Shown in pieces: positions 49,511 to 57,697 of a DNA stretch of 64,000 bases. Within the stretch, counting starts at the first letter, position 1, and each line of letters opens with the position of its first letter. Source of the stretch: an uncultured Brevibacillus sp. (GTDB lineage Bacteria; Bacillota; Bacilli; Brevibacillales; Brevibacillaceae); the NCBI RefSeq assembly GCF_947502445.1, contig NZ_CANMZW010000004.1:62001-126000 (forward strand). Reading direction: 5' to 3'. The notes below the pieces were generated by a model. The model was not told where the DNA came from and did not search any database. It worked only from the letters and a program-made list of their open reading frames with translations. Made by a program: the position numbers and the translations under genes.

Positions 49511-50188
49511 ACCTGCTTCAAGTAATTTCAGGAGTAGTTCAACAGAGGTTGTTGAGGCGTGATGAACGTGCTCATGAAAGCTTTCCTGTCCCTTGTTTCC
49601 GGGCTGATCCGATATCGTGCGGATAATCAAAAATGGGACTCCTGCCATCCAGCAGACATGTCCGATCGAAGCTGCTTCCATTTCCGCAGCGAAAACGCTT
49701 GGGAAAGTACTTCTAATCTTGTCTACCGTTTCGTGATCATCAAAATAATGATCACCAGACACGACTAAGCCGACGTGAACCAAATGCGGTGTGAATTGAG
49801 CAGCAAGCTGAACAAGCTTGGGATCTGCCTGAAAGCTGGGAGGCAACTCTGGGACCTGTCCATGCTCGTACCCGAAAAGGGTGACGTTCACATCGTGGTG
49901 ACGTACTTCGCTTGCAACAACGATATCACCAATTTTGATATCGTCACGAAAGCTGCCAGCCACCCCTACATTGACGATGTAGTTAGGTGAAAACTGAGAG
50001 ATTAGTAAGGCGGTGCCAACAGCAGCATTCACCTTGCCGATCCCTGTTTTCACTATAATCACTTCGATTCCTTTATAGACACCGATTTCAAAAGTCAAAC
50101 CAAATAGCAGCACATTTTGCTCGAACGCTACCTTGTTTTTTAAAAAAACCAGTTCTTCATCCATCGCACCAATGACTCCAACTCTCAT
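49505..50188 (-). CDS. mtnN: 5'-methylthioadenosine/S-adenosylhomocysteine nucleosidase
   Basis: 227 residues. GVIGAMDEEL with the catalytic Glu12, VNVGVAGSF, VFAAEMEAASIGHVC with the substrate-binding Met-Glu, and IRTISDQPGN with the catalytic Asp are the hallmarks of MtnN/Pfs. The enzyme removes adenine from methylthioadenosine and S-adenosylhomocysteine in SAM recycling, and from 5'-deoxyadenosine left by radical SAM enzymes. In the futalosine route such enzymes can also act on aminofutalosine, so it may support MqnE here (inference). Complete length. Confidence 0.93.
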   Translation of the reverse strand: MRVGVIGAMDEELVFLKNKVAFEQNVLLFGLTFEIGVYKGIEVIIVKTGIGKVNAAVGTALLISQFSPNYIVNVGVAGSFRDDIKIGDIVVASEVRHHDVNVTLFGYEHGQVPELPPSFQADPKLVQLAAQFTPHLVHVGLVVSGDHYFDDHETVDKIRSTFPSVFAAEMEAASIGHVCWMAGVPFLIIRTISDQPGNKGQESFHEHVHHASTTSVELLLKLLEAGL

Positions 50189-50294
50189 CCCTAGTAACCC
50201 CTTCCATTATGTGATAAGCCAACTGTATCGGTTGACGTGGCGTTAAAGTCAACAGATTCCAGGAAAGGAAAAGGGAGCAGAGGAAGGAAGGCCA

Positions 50295-50819
50295 TTATCT
50301 CTCTAATGAATAAAAGCAGTCATTCACCATCTTGCCGTTGATTTCCGTGCTGTCGGGCACAATCTTATCGAGAGTCATTCCTGCCTTTTCCAATACACGG
50401 CGTGACGCGATGTGCTCTTCGGAACAAACAGCGGTGAACTTTTGGAATCCATAAGTAGTGGCGGCGAAATTCATTATGCATGTGAGAGCTTCAGTCGCAT
50501 AGCCTTTGCCCTTTGCTGCTTCCAGCAAGATGAAGCCTGTTTCCGCAGTAAGCTTTTCACGGTCGCGGGTGCAAATACTGATTAAGCCGATATCATTACC
50601 CGTGTCAGTTTCGCGGATGATCCAGGTGAGCCAGTGAGTCGCGTCAGTGCTCCACGGAGCCAGCTCCTTTTCAAAGTTACTGCGAATGGCTTCCTCACTC
50701 ATGGTGGACCCGATATGTGCCATTAGTGTTGGGTTGGAATAAATGGAGCGGATTAATTCCCAATCAGATAAAGCCAGTTTGGTAAAAGTCAGGCGATTGC
50801 TACAGATTTGGCTATTCAT
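50295..50819 (-). CDS. GNAT acetyltransferase, RimJ/RimL type
   Basis: 174 residues from ATG 50819, which has AGAGGA upstream; the open frame extends far beyond but without protein sense. TFTKLALSDWELIRSIYSNP, DIGLISICTRD, ETGFILLEAAKGKGYATEAL (acetyl-CoA loop) and HIASRRVLEKAGMTLDKI are the usual motifs. Substrate unknown. Confidence 0.83.
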   Translation of the reverse strand: MNSQICSNRLTFTKLALSDWELIRSIYSNPTLMAHIGSTMSEEAIRSNFEKELAPWSTDATHWLTWIIRETDTGNDIGLISICTRDREKLTAETGFILLEAAKGKGYATEALTCIMNFAATTYGFQKFTAVCSEEHIASRRVLEKAGMTLDKIVPDSTEINGKMVNDCFYSLER

Positions 50820-50994
50820 CGTATTTTCCTCTAAAGACAGTAGTGGTGGTGAAGTGTCGTAAGGAAAAAATGAGATCGATCTTACCCAAAAATATATCGA
50901 AAAAGAGTAGCAAGTGGCTATAAAAATTTCCAGTAGGAAGAAAAAATGCACCTCATCTAGGGTGCATGAACAAGGTATGTACGAGACACGCCGC

Positions 50995-51333
50995 TTATGG
51001 AGCGAAACCGTAAAAAAGGAGTATAAAAACAAAGACCAAAACGTAGCCAACCGTTGCCGCAAATAATAGATACAGAATGCCGAGTAAAGAGCTTAGCAAG
51101 AGAGAAAGCCCTTTGCGGCGGAAAAAGCGAATGACTCCAACCAAACCGACAATCATCAGGGGCACGATATAAAAATAAGAGAAAATGTTAACCCATTCAA
51201 ATAATCGTTGAAACGCTACCTGAGGGACCGGGCCTTCGCTCATATTGTAGGTATTCATGATATACATTCTGCCACTAAAAAAGACAAGCGATAGAGTCAC
51301 GTAGTAGATGATCAGGTATTTAACTTTTATCAA
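50995..51333 (-). CDS. Small integral membrane protein of unknown function
   Basis: About 112 residues with three strong hydrophobic segments (VKYLIIYYVTLSLVFFSG; YFYIVPLMIVGLVGVIRFF; LLSSLLGILYLLFAATVGYV plus VLVFVFILLFYGF) and a basic FRRKG loop. TTG 51333 is the likely start, 8 bases after GGAG; the GTG 9 bases earlier adjoins that site. No family recognised. Confidence 0.65.
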   Translation of the reverse strand: MIKVKYLIIYYVTLSLVFFSGRMYIMNTYNMSEGPVPQVAFQRLFEWVNIFSYFYIVPLMIVGLVGVIRFFRRKGLSLLLSSLLGILYLLFAATVGYVLVFVFILLFYGFAP

Positions 51334-51473
51334 GGGATTCACTCCAAACGTAAAAATTTAATATATATACATTAAAAAGGAAGATGGAAATAACAAAAAG
51401 TACCAACTTTATTTGGTACCCCGGAATTGTTTGTACTACATGATATGGACAAGCAGAAAGGGGAAAACGCAAA

Positions 51474-51498
51474 AAAAAAGGCCCCTGTCAGGGCCAAT
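51474..51498 (-). terminator. Terminator of the YjcZ-type gene
   Basis: Minus-strand stem GGCCCTG/CAGGGGCC around a short loop, followed by nine T residues. Confidence 0.88.
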
Positions 51499-51512
51499 TA
51501 GAGACATAACGC

Positions 51513-51596
51513 TTAACAATCACAACCAACAATGACTAAAAGAACGAAGAGAACCAAGATAAGAGCGAAGTTATCACCAAAGATGCCGCAGCTCAT
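51513..51596 (-). CDS. YjcZ-family small sporulation-associated membrane protein, 27 residues
   Basis: A tiny gene, MSCGIFGDNFALILVLFVLL and ending VIVGCDC. The order short polar head with SCG, FALIxVLFxLLxIVG membrane segment and Cys-rich end is that of YjcZ/YizD-type proteins found in spores or spore membranes of Bacillales. ATG 51596 has AAAGGAG 8 bases upstream and a strong terminator follows. Function unknown. Confidence 0.85.
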   Translation of the reverse strand: MSCGIFGDNFALILVLFVLLVIVGCDC

Positions 51597-51706
51597 TCCG
51601 ATCACTCCTTTGTCAGAATAGGGAAGACCCTCGATTAAAGTATGCGATCAAAAGTGACATGCAAAGGCGTTCGCCCTACAAAAGTAATAAAATGGCAAAA
51701 GTCTAG

Positions 51707-52195
51707 TCAGGCAAGCCTATAGTGAAAGATCAATTCCTCGCCGTATTCCCCTTCAAACCGCATTCCTTTATCCTCAAAGCCAGTCTTACTATACAGCTGC
51801 TGCGCGGGGATATTCGTATGATGCACGGTTAACACAAGCTCATTGGTATCTGATATAAGCTGTTTTGCCAGAGCGGGCAAGCTCTGCAAGGTCTGTAGGG
51901 CGTACCCTCGCTTTTGGTGACGAGCATCGATCGAGAACGATTTCAGCAATAGCGCATGCGGATTTTCAATTCCATACATTTTTGCTTGATGGGTATGGAG
52001 AGCAAAGCAACCTACCAAATGATCCGCAGAGTAGATGACAAAAGGAATCTGACTCTCATCTAGTAAAGATGCCTCGACAACACTTTGGGGAAGCGATGTA
52101 TAAATCGCCTGATCTTCAGGTAAATAATAGCTCGTTATGTTTGCATCATCATTTTTAGCATATTGTCTAATTGTTAACGGTACCCATTTTGCCAA
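51707..52195 (-). CDS. GNAT acetyltransferase
   Basis: 162 residues from TTG 52195, set by AGGAG about 10 bases upstream; ATG 52219 lies before that site. HLVGCFALHTH, SIDARHQKRGYALQTLQSLP (acetyl-CoA loop) and NIPAQQLYSKTGFEDKG are the GNAT motifs. No indication of the substrate. Confidence 0.8.
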   Translation of the reverse strand: MAKWVPLTIRQYAKNDDANITSYYLPEDQAIYTSLPQSVVEASLLDESQIPFVIYSADHLVGCFALHTHQAKMYGIENPHALLLKSFSIDARHQKRGYALQTLQSLPALAKQLISDTNELVLTVHHTNIPAQQLYSKTGFEDKGMRFEGEYGEELIFHYRLA

Positions 52196-52269
52196 TAAAT
52201 TCACGCTCCTGTTTATCATCTGCCCTGAGCTAATGGTACATCAAAAAGCCATGTGTGACAGCTAGGAAA

Positions 52270-52303
52270 AACAAAAACCTGGTCGGAATCAACCAAGTTT
52301 TTG
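52270..52303 (-). terminator. Intrinsic terminator
   Basis: AAAACcTGG / CCAaGTTTT inverted repeat; on the minus strand it is followed by TTTTTGTTTTTCC. Possibly a back-up for the bcrC transcript. Confidence 0.6.
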
Positions 52304-52390
52304 GCGAGTCTTATTCACATAGATTCTTTCGACAGCACCTCTTTAACGTTCTATATACGTAAGTAATACGTAAAGAAAGGGAGAAAGGTT

Positions 52391-52440
52391 GCATAAAAGC
52401 CCCCAACTGAAAGCGAGTCTGCTTCGGTGGGAGGCTCATT
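52391..52440 (-). terminator. Terminator of bcrC
   Basis: Minus-strand imperfect stem GAGCCtCCCACcGAA / TTTCaGTtGGGGGCTT with a GC-rich base, ending in TTTTATG, just after the bcrC stop. Confidence 0.65.
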
Positions 52441-52453
52441 CCTGATGACTTCC

Positions 52454-53053
52454 TTAATATCCCTTTGTTTTTGCTTTTGCTGGTAAAACGGCACGCTCTG
52501 CTTTTTCATACAGCTCCAAGCCTGCCTGCACAATCCGCAGATTCGGCACGAGCATATAGACAGCCAAGGCGGAACCGATGCTGATCAAGGCACCTACGAG
52601 AACATCCGCCGGATAGTGAACCCCTACCCAAATACGAGAGATGCCTACAACAATGGCGAATGGAATCCACAAGATTCCTCGTGTCTTTTGGAACAGTAGA
52701 AAAGTGATGCAAAAGGAAAAAAACAGCATGGTATGGTCACTGGGGAAAGAATTGTTTACAGCCTTGAACACCAATTGATTAACGTCGGTCAGCTCTGCAA
52801 ATGGCTGAGCATTATAGTGAAGGGTACCCGCGATTTTTCCCAGCACTTCAGCGAGAACAAACGTAATCGTTGCGCATATAACCATGATCCGATTTTCCTG
52901 CTTTCTTGAAAACCAATACAGCAAGGCAATTAATGCCAGCACGTATACGGTGTATTCCGCAATGACAAAAAACACAGGATTAAGCGCAGGATATTGTTTA
53001 CCCAGGTCATTAATCATTCGGAAATAATGAACATTCATCTCCATTCCATTCAT
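52454..53053 (-). CDS. bcrC: Undecaprenyl-diphosphatase, BcrC type (PAP2)
   Basis: 199 residues with five or six membrane helices. PAP2 motifs: GKIAGTLHYNAQPF (variant of KX6RP with Gln-Pro, as in BcrC), NSFPSDHTMLFF, and SRIWVGVHYPADVL. The enzyme removes a phosphate from undecaprenyl diphosphate on the outer face, recycling the lipid carrier for cell wall synthesis and lowering bacitracin sensitivity. GGGG lies ~11 bases before ATG 53053; in-frame ATGs follow at residues 4 and 6. The long 5' region on the minus strand includes a hairpin GGTCTG/CAGACC at 53105-53126 whose role is unclear. Confidence 0.9.
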   Translation of the reverse strand: MNGMEMNVHYFRMINDLGKQYPALNPVFFVIAEYTVYVLALIALLYWFSRKQENRIMVICATITFVLAEVLGKIAGTLHYNAQPFAELTDVNQLVFKAVNNSFPSDHTMLFFSFCITFLLFQKTRGILWIPFAIVVGISRIWVGVHYPADVLVGALISIGSALAVYMLVPNLRIVQAGLELYEKAERAVLPAKAKTKGY

Positions 53054-53466
53054 AATTTTGTCAGCCCCTTTTTTTATGTACGAATTGCATAATCACACGA
53101 AAACGCGGTCTGTCAGCGAGCAGACCACGATCGTGTTTTTTTACGTGTAAGAATTTATAAGCGCGACGCTTATGAATTCTGCAACGCATAAAACCCTTCC
53201 GCTAAAACGCGGTTGTTCCTCTTTGAGAATGCCTCGATAGACGTTTTTTATATAAAGAGTATCTTAGTCGATCCGGCGCAAATGAAAAAGTGATTTTTCT
53301 TTCCACTAGATTACACTTTTGTAAGGTTAGCGATTGCTTATATGCAGCGAGTGAAAGTCTCACAGTCTCAACTTTGTCTCAATGTTGGTCTAAGCTATTT
53401 GTTTGAGAAAAATAGTACTTTATACTCAAGAAGCCCATTGTAAAAACAGTTTTATCCGTTGATGGA
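53054..53466. other. Gene-free region upstream of bcrC
   Basis: About 410 bp with no credible gene. It holds hairpins (GGTCTG/CAGACC near 53105; TTATAAGCG/CGCTTATGA near 53157-53176) and a GAGTGAAAGTCTCAC segment near 53350 that resembles a group II intron domain I hairpin, consistent with an internally deleted intron ending in the domain V that follows. Confidence 0.45.
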
Positions 53467-53500
53467 ACGCCGTGTGCGATGAAAGTCGCCCGCACGGTGT
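53467..53500 (+). ncRNA. Group II intron domain V (class C-like), orphan
   Basis: A 34-nt hairpin: lower 9-bp stem ACGCCGTGT/GCACGGTGT, a two-base bulge CC on the 3' side, an upper stem GCGAT/GTCGC and a GAAA tetraloop. This is the catalytic domain V of group II introns; the CGC triad near its base is the form found in bacterial class C introns. A possible domain VI stem ATCCTT/AAGGAT lies at 53513-53530. No intron-encoded reverse transcriptase is present, so only a relic remains. Confidence 0.75.
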
Positions 53501-53540
53501 AGGCTTGACGAAATCCTTTGAGAGAAGGATAGTCAGGAAT

Positions 53541-53780
53541 AGCTCGGCTTTAACTATTGTTAATCAAAACCCGCCATTTGGAACAATTACAATTATTGAT
53601 GCAACAGATGACGATTCGGATCATTATTTTATTAAGGATTCGTCCGGCAATCCAGGCAGCAACGGTTTTGGAGCAAAAAATCTCTCTGAACTGATCACTG
53701 TTACTAGCGATTCACAGTCAGTCACATTGGAATACGATGAAAACGAGGATTGCTACGATGTTGTTGACAAAGCCACCTAA
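53541..53780 (+). pseudogene. C-terminal piece of an unknown protein, fused to intron relic
   Basis: The open frame that continues out of the intron relic becomes protein-like here: SSALTIVNQNPPFGTITIID, DDSDHYFIKDSSGNPGSNG and SVTLEYDENEDCYDVVDKAT. There is no start codon with a ribosome site after the intron, so the front of the gene is lost. The end overlaps the next gene by 23 bases, suggesting the two were an operon. Family not recognised. Confidence 0.45.
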
Positions 53781-54093
53781 CCATGCTCGTCTGATTACAC
53801 AAGAGAATAGCGACTACTTCGCGTTCGGAGCCGATACTGATGTGACTGCGGTAGGCTATATATTGGTGAGAACAGTACCCAAAGAATCCATGGCAAATGT
53901 GATTGCACTGGAAATTGACCAGAAGCTTGTCGGAAGCGGGCTTGAAGAAGTTCTGCTAGGTAGCGTAGAGAAAAAATTGCGGAATAAAAACTATCGTACG
54001 TTTACCTTCGACTGCATCTTTCAGGAAAACGAGCCATCAAGACACAATTTATTCGTGATGAGTTCAGAAGCTTGGGAAGAGGCGTTTTTCTAA
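53758..54093 (+). CDS. Protein of unknown function, possibly a degenerate GNAT
   Basis: 111 residues from ATG 53758, inside the overlap with the preceding piece; ACGAGGA is a possible ribosome site. ANVIALEIDQKLVGSGLEEV and LLGSVEKKLRNKNYRTFTFD look like the helix after an acetyl-CoA loop followed by a strand, as in GNAT folds, but the loop itself is not canonical. Ends EAWEEAFF. Low confidence in function. Confidence 0.5.
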   Translation: MLLTKPPNHARLITQENSDYFAFGADTDVTAVGYILVRTVPKESMANVIALEIDQKLVGSGLEEVLLGSVEKKLRNKNYRTFTFDCIFQENEPSRHNLFVMSSEAWEEAFF

Positions 54094-54131
54094 TAGCAGA
54101 ACTCATAAGAAGAACAAGCCGAGTAGAAGGC

Positions 54132-54257
54132 ATGGAATATGGAATGTTTGTTGTAGAAAAAGAGAATAACGAGATGCTACATTTTACGAATCGACATTTT
54201 GCTCCCTATATCATCCGTCGCAAATCGTTGTTTTCATTTCGGAAGGTACTTTCCTGA
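54132..54257 (+). CDS. Possible small gene
   Basis: 41 residues, MEYGMFVVEKENNEMLHFTN and ending SFRKVLS, in a frame different from the gene before it and starting 38 bp after it. No ribosome site stands out. It could be the shifted tail of an upstream gene. A strong terminator follows, showing that transcription in this direction was meant to end here. Confidence 0.35.
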   Translation: MEYGMFVVEKENNEMLHFTNRHFAPYIIRRKSLFSFRKVLS

Positions 54258-54275
54258 ATGAAAGATAAAAAAACA

Positions 54276-54330
54276 AATGGCTGTCCTTGTCAGGTCTTCG
54301 TTTGACTGAGCAAGGAACAGCCATTTTTCT
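54276..54330 (+). terminator. Intrinsic terminator
   Basis: Long stem AAATGGCTGTcCTTG / CAAGgAACAGCCATTTTT with a ~22-base loop, followed by CTTTTT. Confidence 0.85.
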
Positions 54331-54471
54331 TTTTCCGACAGCTTTCGCGCTTGAAATTTTATTTTAATCCCGTTTTTTGTTATTGATATTTTATTTCAAA
54401 CCGACATAGATATGTAACAATTTCCCACTTGTTGAAAACGCTTTAAATACTGTGACAAAGGGGTGAATGAG

Positions 54472-55320
54472 GTGCTAAATGGCGGTTTGCTGCGTATCCG
54501 TGAATCGATGCATGTAATCAAACCGTCAGAGCAAAATGCGGCACGCTACATTCTGGCCAAACCGGAGGAGGTCATTCGTCTTTCCATTAAAGAGCTGGCG
54601 GAAAGAAGCGAGTCTAGTCAAGCTGCCATCATCCGTATGTGCAAGCGAATCGGTGTGGATGGAATCCAAGAGCTGAAAATGCGGATCGCCGGCGATATTC
54701 AGTCCACGACCGAACAGGATGAATTCAAAGAGATTCGTCCCGACGCAGATATTCCCACATTGATTGAATCCGTTTCGTATAACAACATCCTCTCATTACG
54801 TGAAACGATCAAAATTCTTGAGCCGGATAAAGTAGAAAAGGCGATTTGGGCATTGCATCAAGCCAACCGGATTGATTTTTTCGGGGTGGGCGCTTCGCAG
54901 CTGGTGGCACAGGACGCTCATCACAAATTTTTGCGGATCAATAAAATGTGCACAGCTCACTCGGATTCGCATCTGCAGCTTACGTCTGCGGTCACACTTG
55001 CCGCAGGGGATGCAGCGGTCGGCATTTCCAATACGGGAGAAACCTCGCAAATCATCACAACGATGAAGCAAGCTCGCAAATCCGGAGCGACCACGATAGG
55101 GATTACGAAATACGGCCATAATTCATTGGCTGAGGTTGTTGATATTCACTTAACCACGTTTACCACAGAGGCAGGAGAGCGGAGTGCCGCCACCTCCTCG
55201 CGAATTGCACAGCTTAATGTCATCGATATTTTATTTCGCGGAGTTGCCGCCAGAAATTATGATATCTCTTCTGTTTATTTGCGTGAGACACGCAGAGCGG
55301 TCCGCGAGCAGTACAAATAG
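54472..55320 (+). CDS. RpiR/MurR-family transcriptional regulator with SIS domain
   Basis: 282 residues. N-terminal helix-turn-helix SIKELAERSESSQAAIIRMC then KRIGVDGIQELK, and a C-terminal sugar isomerase (SIS) fold with FFGVGASQLVAQDAHHKF, GISNTGETSQI and TTEAGERSAATSSR. MurR-type regulators sense amino-sugar phosphates such as N-acetylmuramic acid 6-phosphate. It is the first gene of an operon that runs through a sugar ABC transporter, a tandem GNAT and NagZ, so it probably controls cell-wall sugar salvage. The start is GTG 54472, 8 bases after AAAGGGG; GTG 54463 would sit on that site. Confidence 0.88.
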   Translation: MLNGGLLRIRESMHVIKPSEQNAARYILAKPEEVIRLSIKELAERSESSQAAIIRMCKRIGVDGIQELKMRIAGDIQSTTEQDEFKEIRPDADIPTLIESVSYNNILSLRETIKILEPDKVEKAIWALHQANRIDFFGVGASQLVAQDAHHKFLRINKMCTAHSDSHLQLTSAVTLAAGDAAVGISNTGETSQIITTMKQARKSGATTIGITKYGHNSLAEVVDIHLTTFTTEAGERSAATSSRIAQLNVIDILFRGVAARNYDISSVYLRETRRAVREQYK

Positions 55321-55354
55321 GCAACGGATAAATCCTTTTACCGGGAGGGTTTTC

Positions 55355-56683
55355 ATGAAAAAGAGAAGGTTATTGTCAACGATCGGTATTCTCGGCTTAC
55401 TAACGGCCGTTCTATTTACAGGCTGTAGCAGCCAACCATCGATAACAGAGGGTGGTCAACTGGAGCTGTTTCTCGGCTATAGCTCCGATCCACCTACGAA
55501 GAAAAAGATGGAGGAAATTATCGCGAAATTCCAAACGTCACATCCGAATATCAAGATCAAAACAGAAACGGCTCCGTACGAGGACTTTTACCAAAAGCTG
55601 ACTACACAGATTGCAGCAGGTACTGCGCCTGACATCTGGCAGAGCGATGGAACCAAAGTATTCGGGTTTGCCCAACGGGGAGCGATTCGCGACATTACCG
55701 ATTATGTGACGAAAGAAATCAACAAGGATGAGGTAAACGGTCTCGAATTCAACAAGGATGCAGACGGGAAATATTGGGGCGTGCCTCAGGGCATTCAGGT
55801 CGGCGCTCTTTTCTACAACAAGGATTTGTTTGATAAAGCAGGGGTGAGCTACCCAACAGCGGACTGGACCTGGGATGATCTGAAAGCTGCCGCAGCCAAG
55901 CTGACACTGGATGCAAACGGGCAAAATGCTGACGATCCTGCCTTTGATAAAAATTCGGTGAAGCAGTTTGGGTTTACCTTTTTCGGTAGCTCCCGCGGTG
56001 CCTTCAATATTTTGAAAGCATATGGCGGCGGTGTGCTTGATCCTACGATGACCAAATCGATCATTGACTCACCCGAGAATAAAAAAGCGGTCGAGTGGAT
56101 GGCAGATGGTATGAAGCGGAGGCTTTTCCCCAACCCAGCAGATCTGAAGGCATTCCAAAGCAACTTCAAGGTATTCCTGAGCGGTGCGTCCGCCATGCAA
56201 ATTGATATTTACGCAGCGACAACCGCAATGAACGGTGCCGAGCTGAACTACGATGTTGCTCCACTACCAAAAGGTCCGGATGGAAAACGCTTCGCTCCGG
56301 TAATTGCGAACTCTTGGGTGATCAACAAAAAAGCAAACGAGCAAAAGGTGAGAGCAGCGCAGGAATGGATTACGTACTGGACGACCTCCGATGAAGCGCA
56401 AGTAGAGTGGACACAGGTAGGAGAAGCCATTCCTGTGAAAAAATCGGTGGCAAACTCCGACAAGTTCCTGACGAACAACACGAAGCCAGAGAACAAAAAG
56501 GTGTTTCTCGACAGCCTGGCGTTTGCCGGAACAATCGACACCAACGCCGTCTTTGCCGAATGGGTAAAGGTTTTTACGGATAATCTCTCAGAGTTGTTCA
56601 TGGACAAATACGGGGTGGAAGAATATATAGCGAAAACAGATCAGGGGATTCAAAAAGTTCTGGACGATTTCTTTAAAAAGTAA
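55355..56683 (+). CDS. Sugar ABC transporter substrate-binding lipoprotein (family 1)
   Basis: 442 residues. Signal peptide with lipobox LFTGC (Cys at about 24), then MalE-type binding fold: KMEEIIAKFQTSHPNIKIKT, PYEDFYQKLTTQIAAGTAPD, IWQSDGTKVFGFAQRGAIRD and ADWTWDDLKAAAAKL. It captures a sugar or oligosaccharide outside the membrane and hands it to the two permeases encoded next. Start ATG 55355 follows CGGGAGGG. In the context of NagZ and the GNAT, wall fragments such as MurNAc- or GlcNAc-containing saccharides are the likely ligand (inference). Confidence 0.9.
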   Translation: MKKRRLLSTIGILGLLTAVLFTGCSSQPSITEGGQLELFLGYSSDPPTKKKMEEIIAKFQTSHPNIKIKTETAPYEDFYQKLTTQIAAGTAPDIWQSDGTKVFGFAQRGAIRDITDYVTKEINKDEVNGLEFNKDADGKYWGVPQGIQVGALFYNKDLFDKAGVSYPTADWTWDDLKAAAAKLTLDANGQNADDPAFDKNSVKQFGFTFFGSSRGAFNILKAYGGGVLDPTMTKSIIDSPENKKAVEWMADGMKRRLFPNPADLKAFQSNFKVFLSGASAMQIDIYAATTAMNGAELNYDVAPLPKGPDGKRFAPVIANSWVINKKANEQKVRAAQEWITYWTTSDEAQVEWTQVGEAIPVKKSVANSDKFLTNNTKPENKKVFLDSLAFAGTIDTNAVFAEWVKVFTDNLSELFMDKYGVEEYIAKTDQGIQKVLDDFFKK

Positions 56684-56713
56684 GAATCCACCAATGAGGA
56701 TGTGAAATAGGCC

Positions 56714-57661
56714 ATGCTGGAGCTGGAGAAGCAGCTAAAGGCGCAGCCAAAAGCGAAGAAGCGAAAATGGTTGGATGGCGAGGGGAGATGGGGCCTTCTC
56801 CTCGTCTCTCCCTACCTTGTCCACTTTATTGTGTTTGTAGTAGGAACCTCCTTCGCCTCGCTCTATTTCAGCTTTTCCGACTACGATATTTTAAATCCGC
56901 CGAAATGGACCGGACTGGACAACTACGAAAAACTGTTCCAGGACTCGCTGTTTTATCGGGCTCTATGGAATACCGTCTACTTTACGCTCTTGTATGTTCC
57001 GGCCAAAACGTTTTTGGCGCTGCTTTTGGCAGTAGCGCTGAATCAAAAGCTGAAAGGGCTGAAATTGTTCAGGATGGTGCACTTTCTGCCTGTAATTTCC
57101 TCCTGGACGGTGATCGCTTATGTAGCAGACGCCATTTTCAACCAGCGGATCGGTTTTGCCAATGCCGTTTTGGCCAAGTTTGGCGTCGCTCCGCAAAGCT
57201 GGCTGATTGATGAGGGATGGGTCATTCCTGTTCTGGTGGTCGTAGCGATCTGGAAAAGTGTCGGGTACATGATGATCATTTTTCTGGCAGGCTTGCAGGG
57301 AATTTCTTCGGAGTTGTACGAAGCAGCTTCCATCGACGGGGCAAATGCCTGGCAGAAGTTTTGGCGAATAACCGTTCCGATGATTTCGGGAACCACGTTT
57401 CTAGTCGTGATCCTAAATACGATCTACTCCTTCCAAAACTTCGAGCAAATTTTTGTCATGACGGGCGGCTCCACGGAGGCAGGCTCAACCGGAGGGACTA
57501 ACAACGCTAGTCTGGTCCTCATGCTTCTGATGTTCCGCCAAGGGTTCAGCTTCTATAAAATGGGCTATGCTTCTGCAATTGCTTGGGTACTGTTTTTGAT
57601 CTTGCTTGTGATCACCTTGATTCAATTCAAGCTTCAAAAGAAATGGGTTCATTATGACTAA
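56714..57661 (+). CDS. Sugar ABC transporter permease (MalF type)
   Basis: 315 residues, six membrane helices after a basic cytoplasmic head (KQLKAQPKAKKRKW). The EAA loop that docks to the ATPase is seen in LYEAASIDGANAWQKFWRIT. With the next gene it forms the membrane channel. No ATPase gene is in the operon; in Bacillales such importers commonly share the general ATPase MsmX. GAGGATG precedes ATG 56714; it lies 30 bp after the binding protein. Confidence 0.92.
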   Translation: MLELEKQLKAQPKAKKRKWLDGEGRWGLLLVSPYLVHFIVFVVGTSFASLYFSFSDYDILNPPKWTGLDNYEKLFQDSLFYRALWNTVYFTLLYVPAKTFLALLLAVALNQKLKGLKLFRMVHFLPVISSWTVIAYVADAIFNQRIGFANAVLAKFGVAPQSWLIDEGWVIPVLVVVAIWKSVGYMMIIFLAGLQGISSELYEAASIDGANAWQKFWRITVPMISGTTFLVVILNTIYSFQNFEQIFVMTGGSTEAGSTGGTNNASLVLMLLMFRQGFSFYKMGYASAIAWVLFLILLVITLIQFKLQKKWVHYD

Positions 57662-57697
57662 ACACAAGTGGGGAGAGAAGAGGAAAAGGAGGTAGCC

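Noticed and set aside
53472-53540. Start of a 102-codon frame inside the intron domain V.
   Set aside because: The first ~20 codons are intron RNA (domain V and VI); only the part after about 53541 looks like protein.
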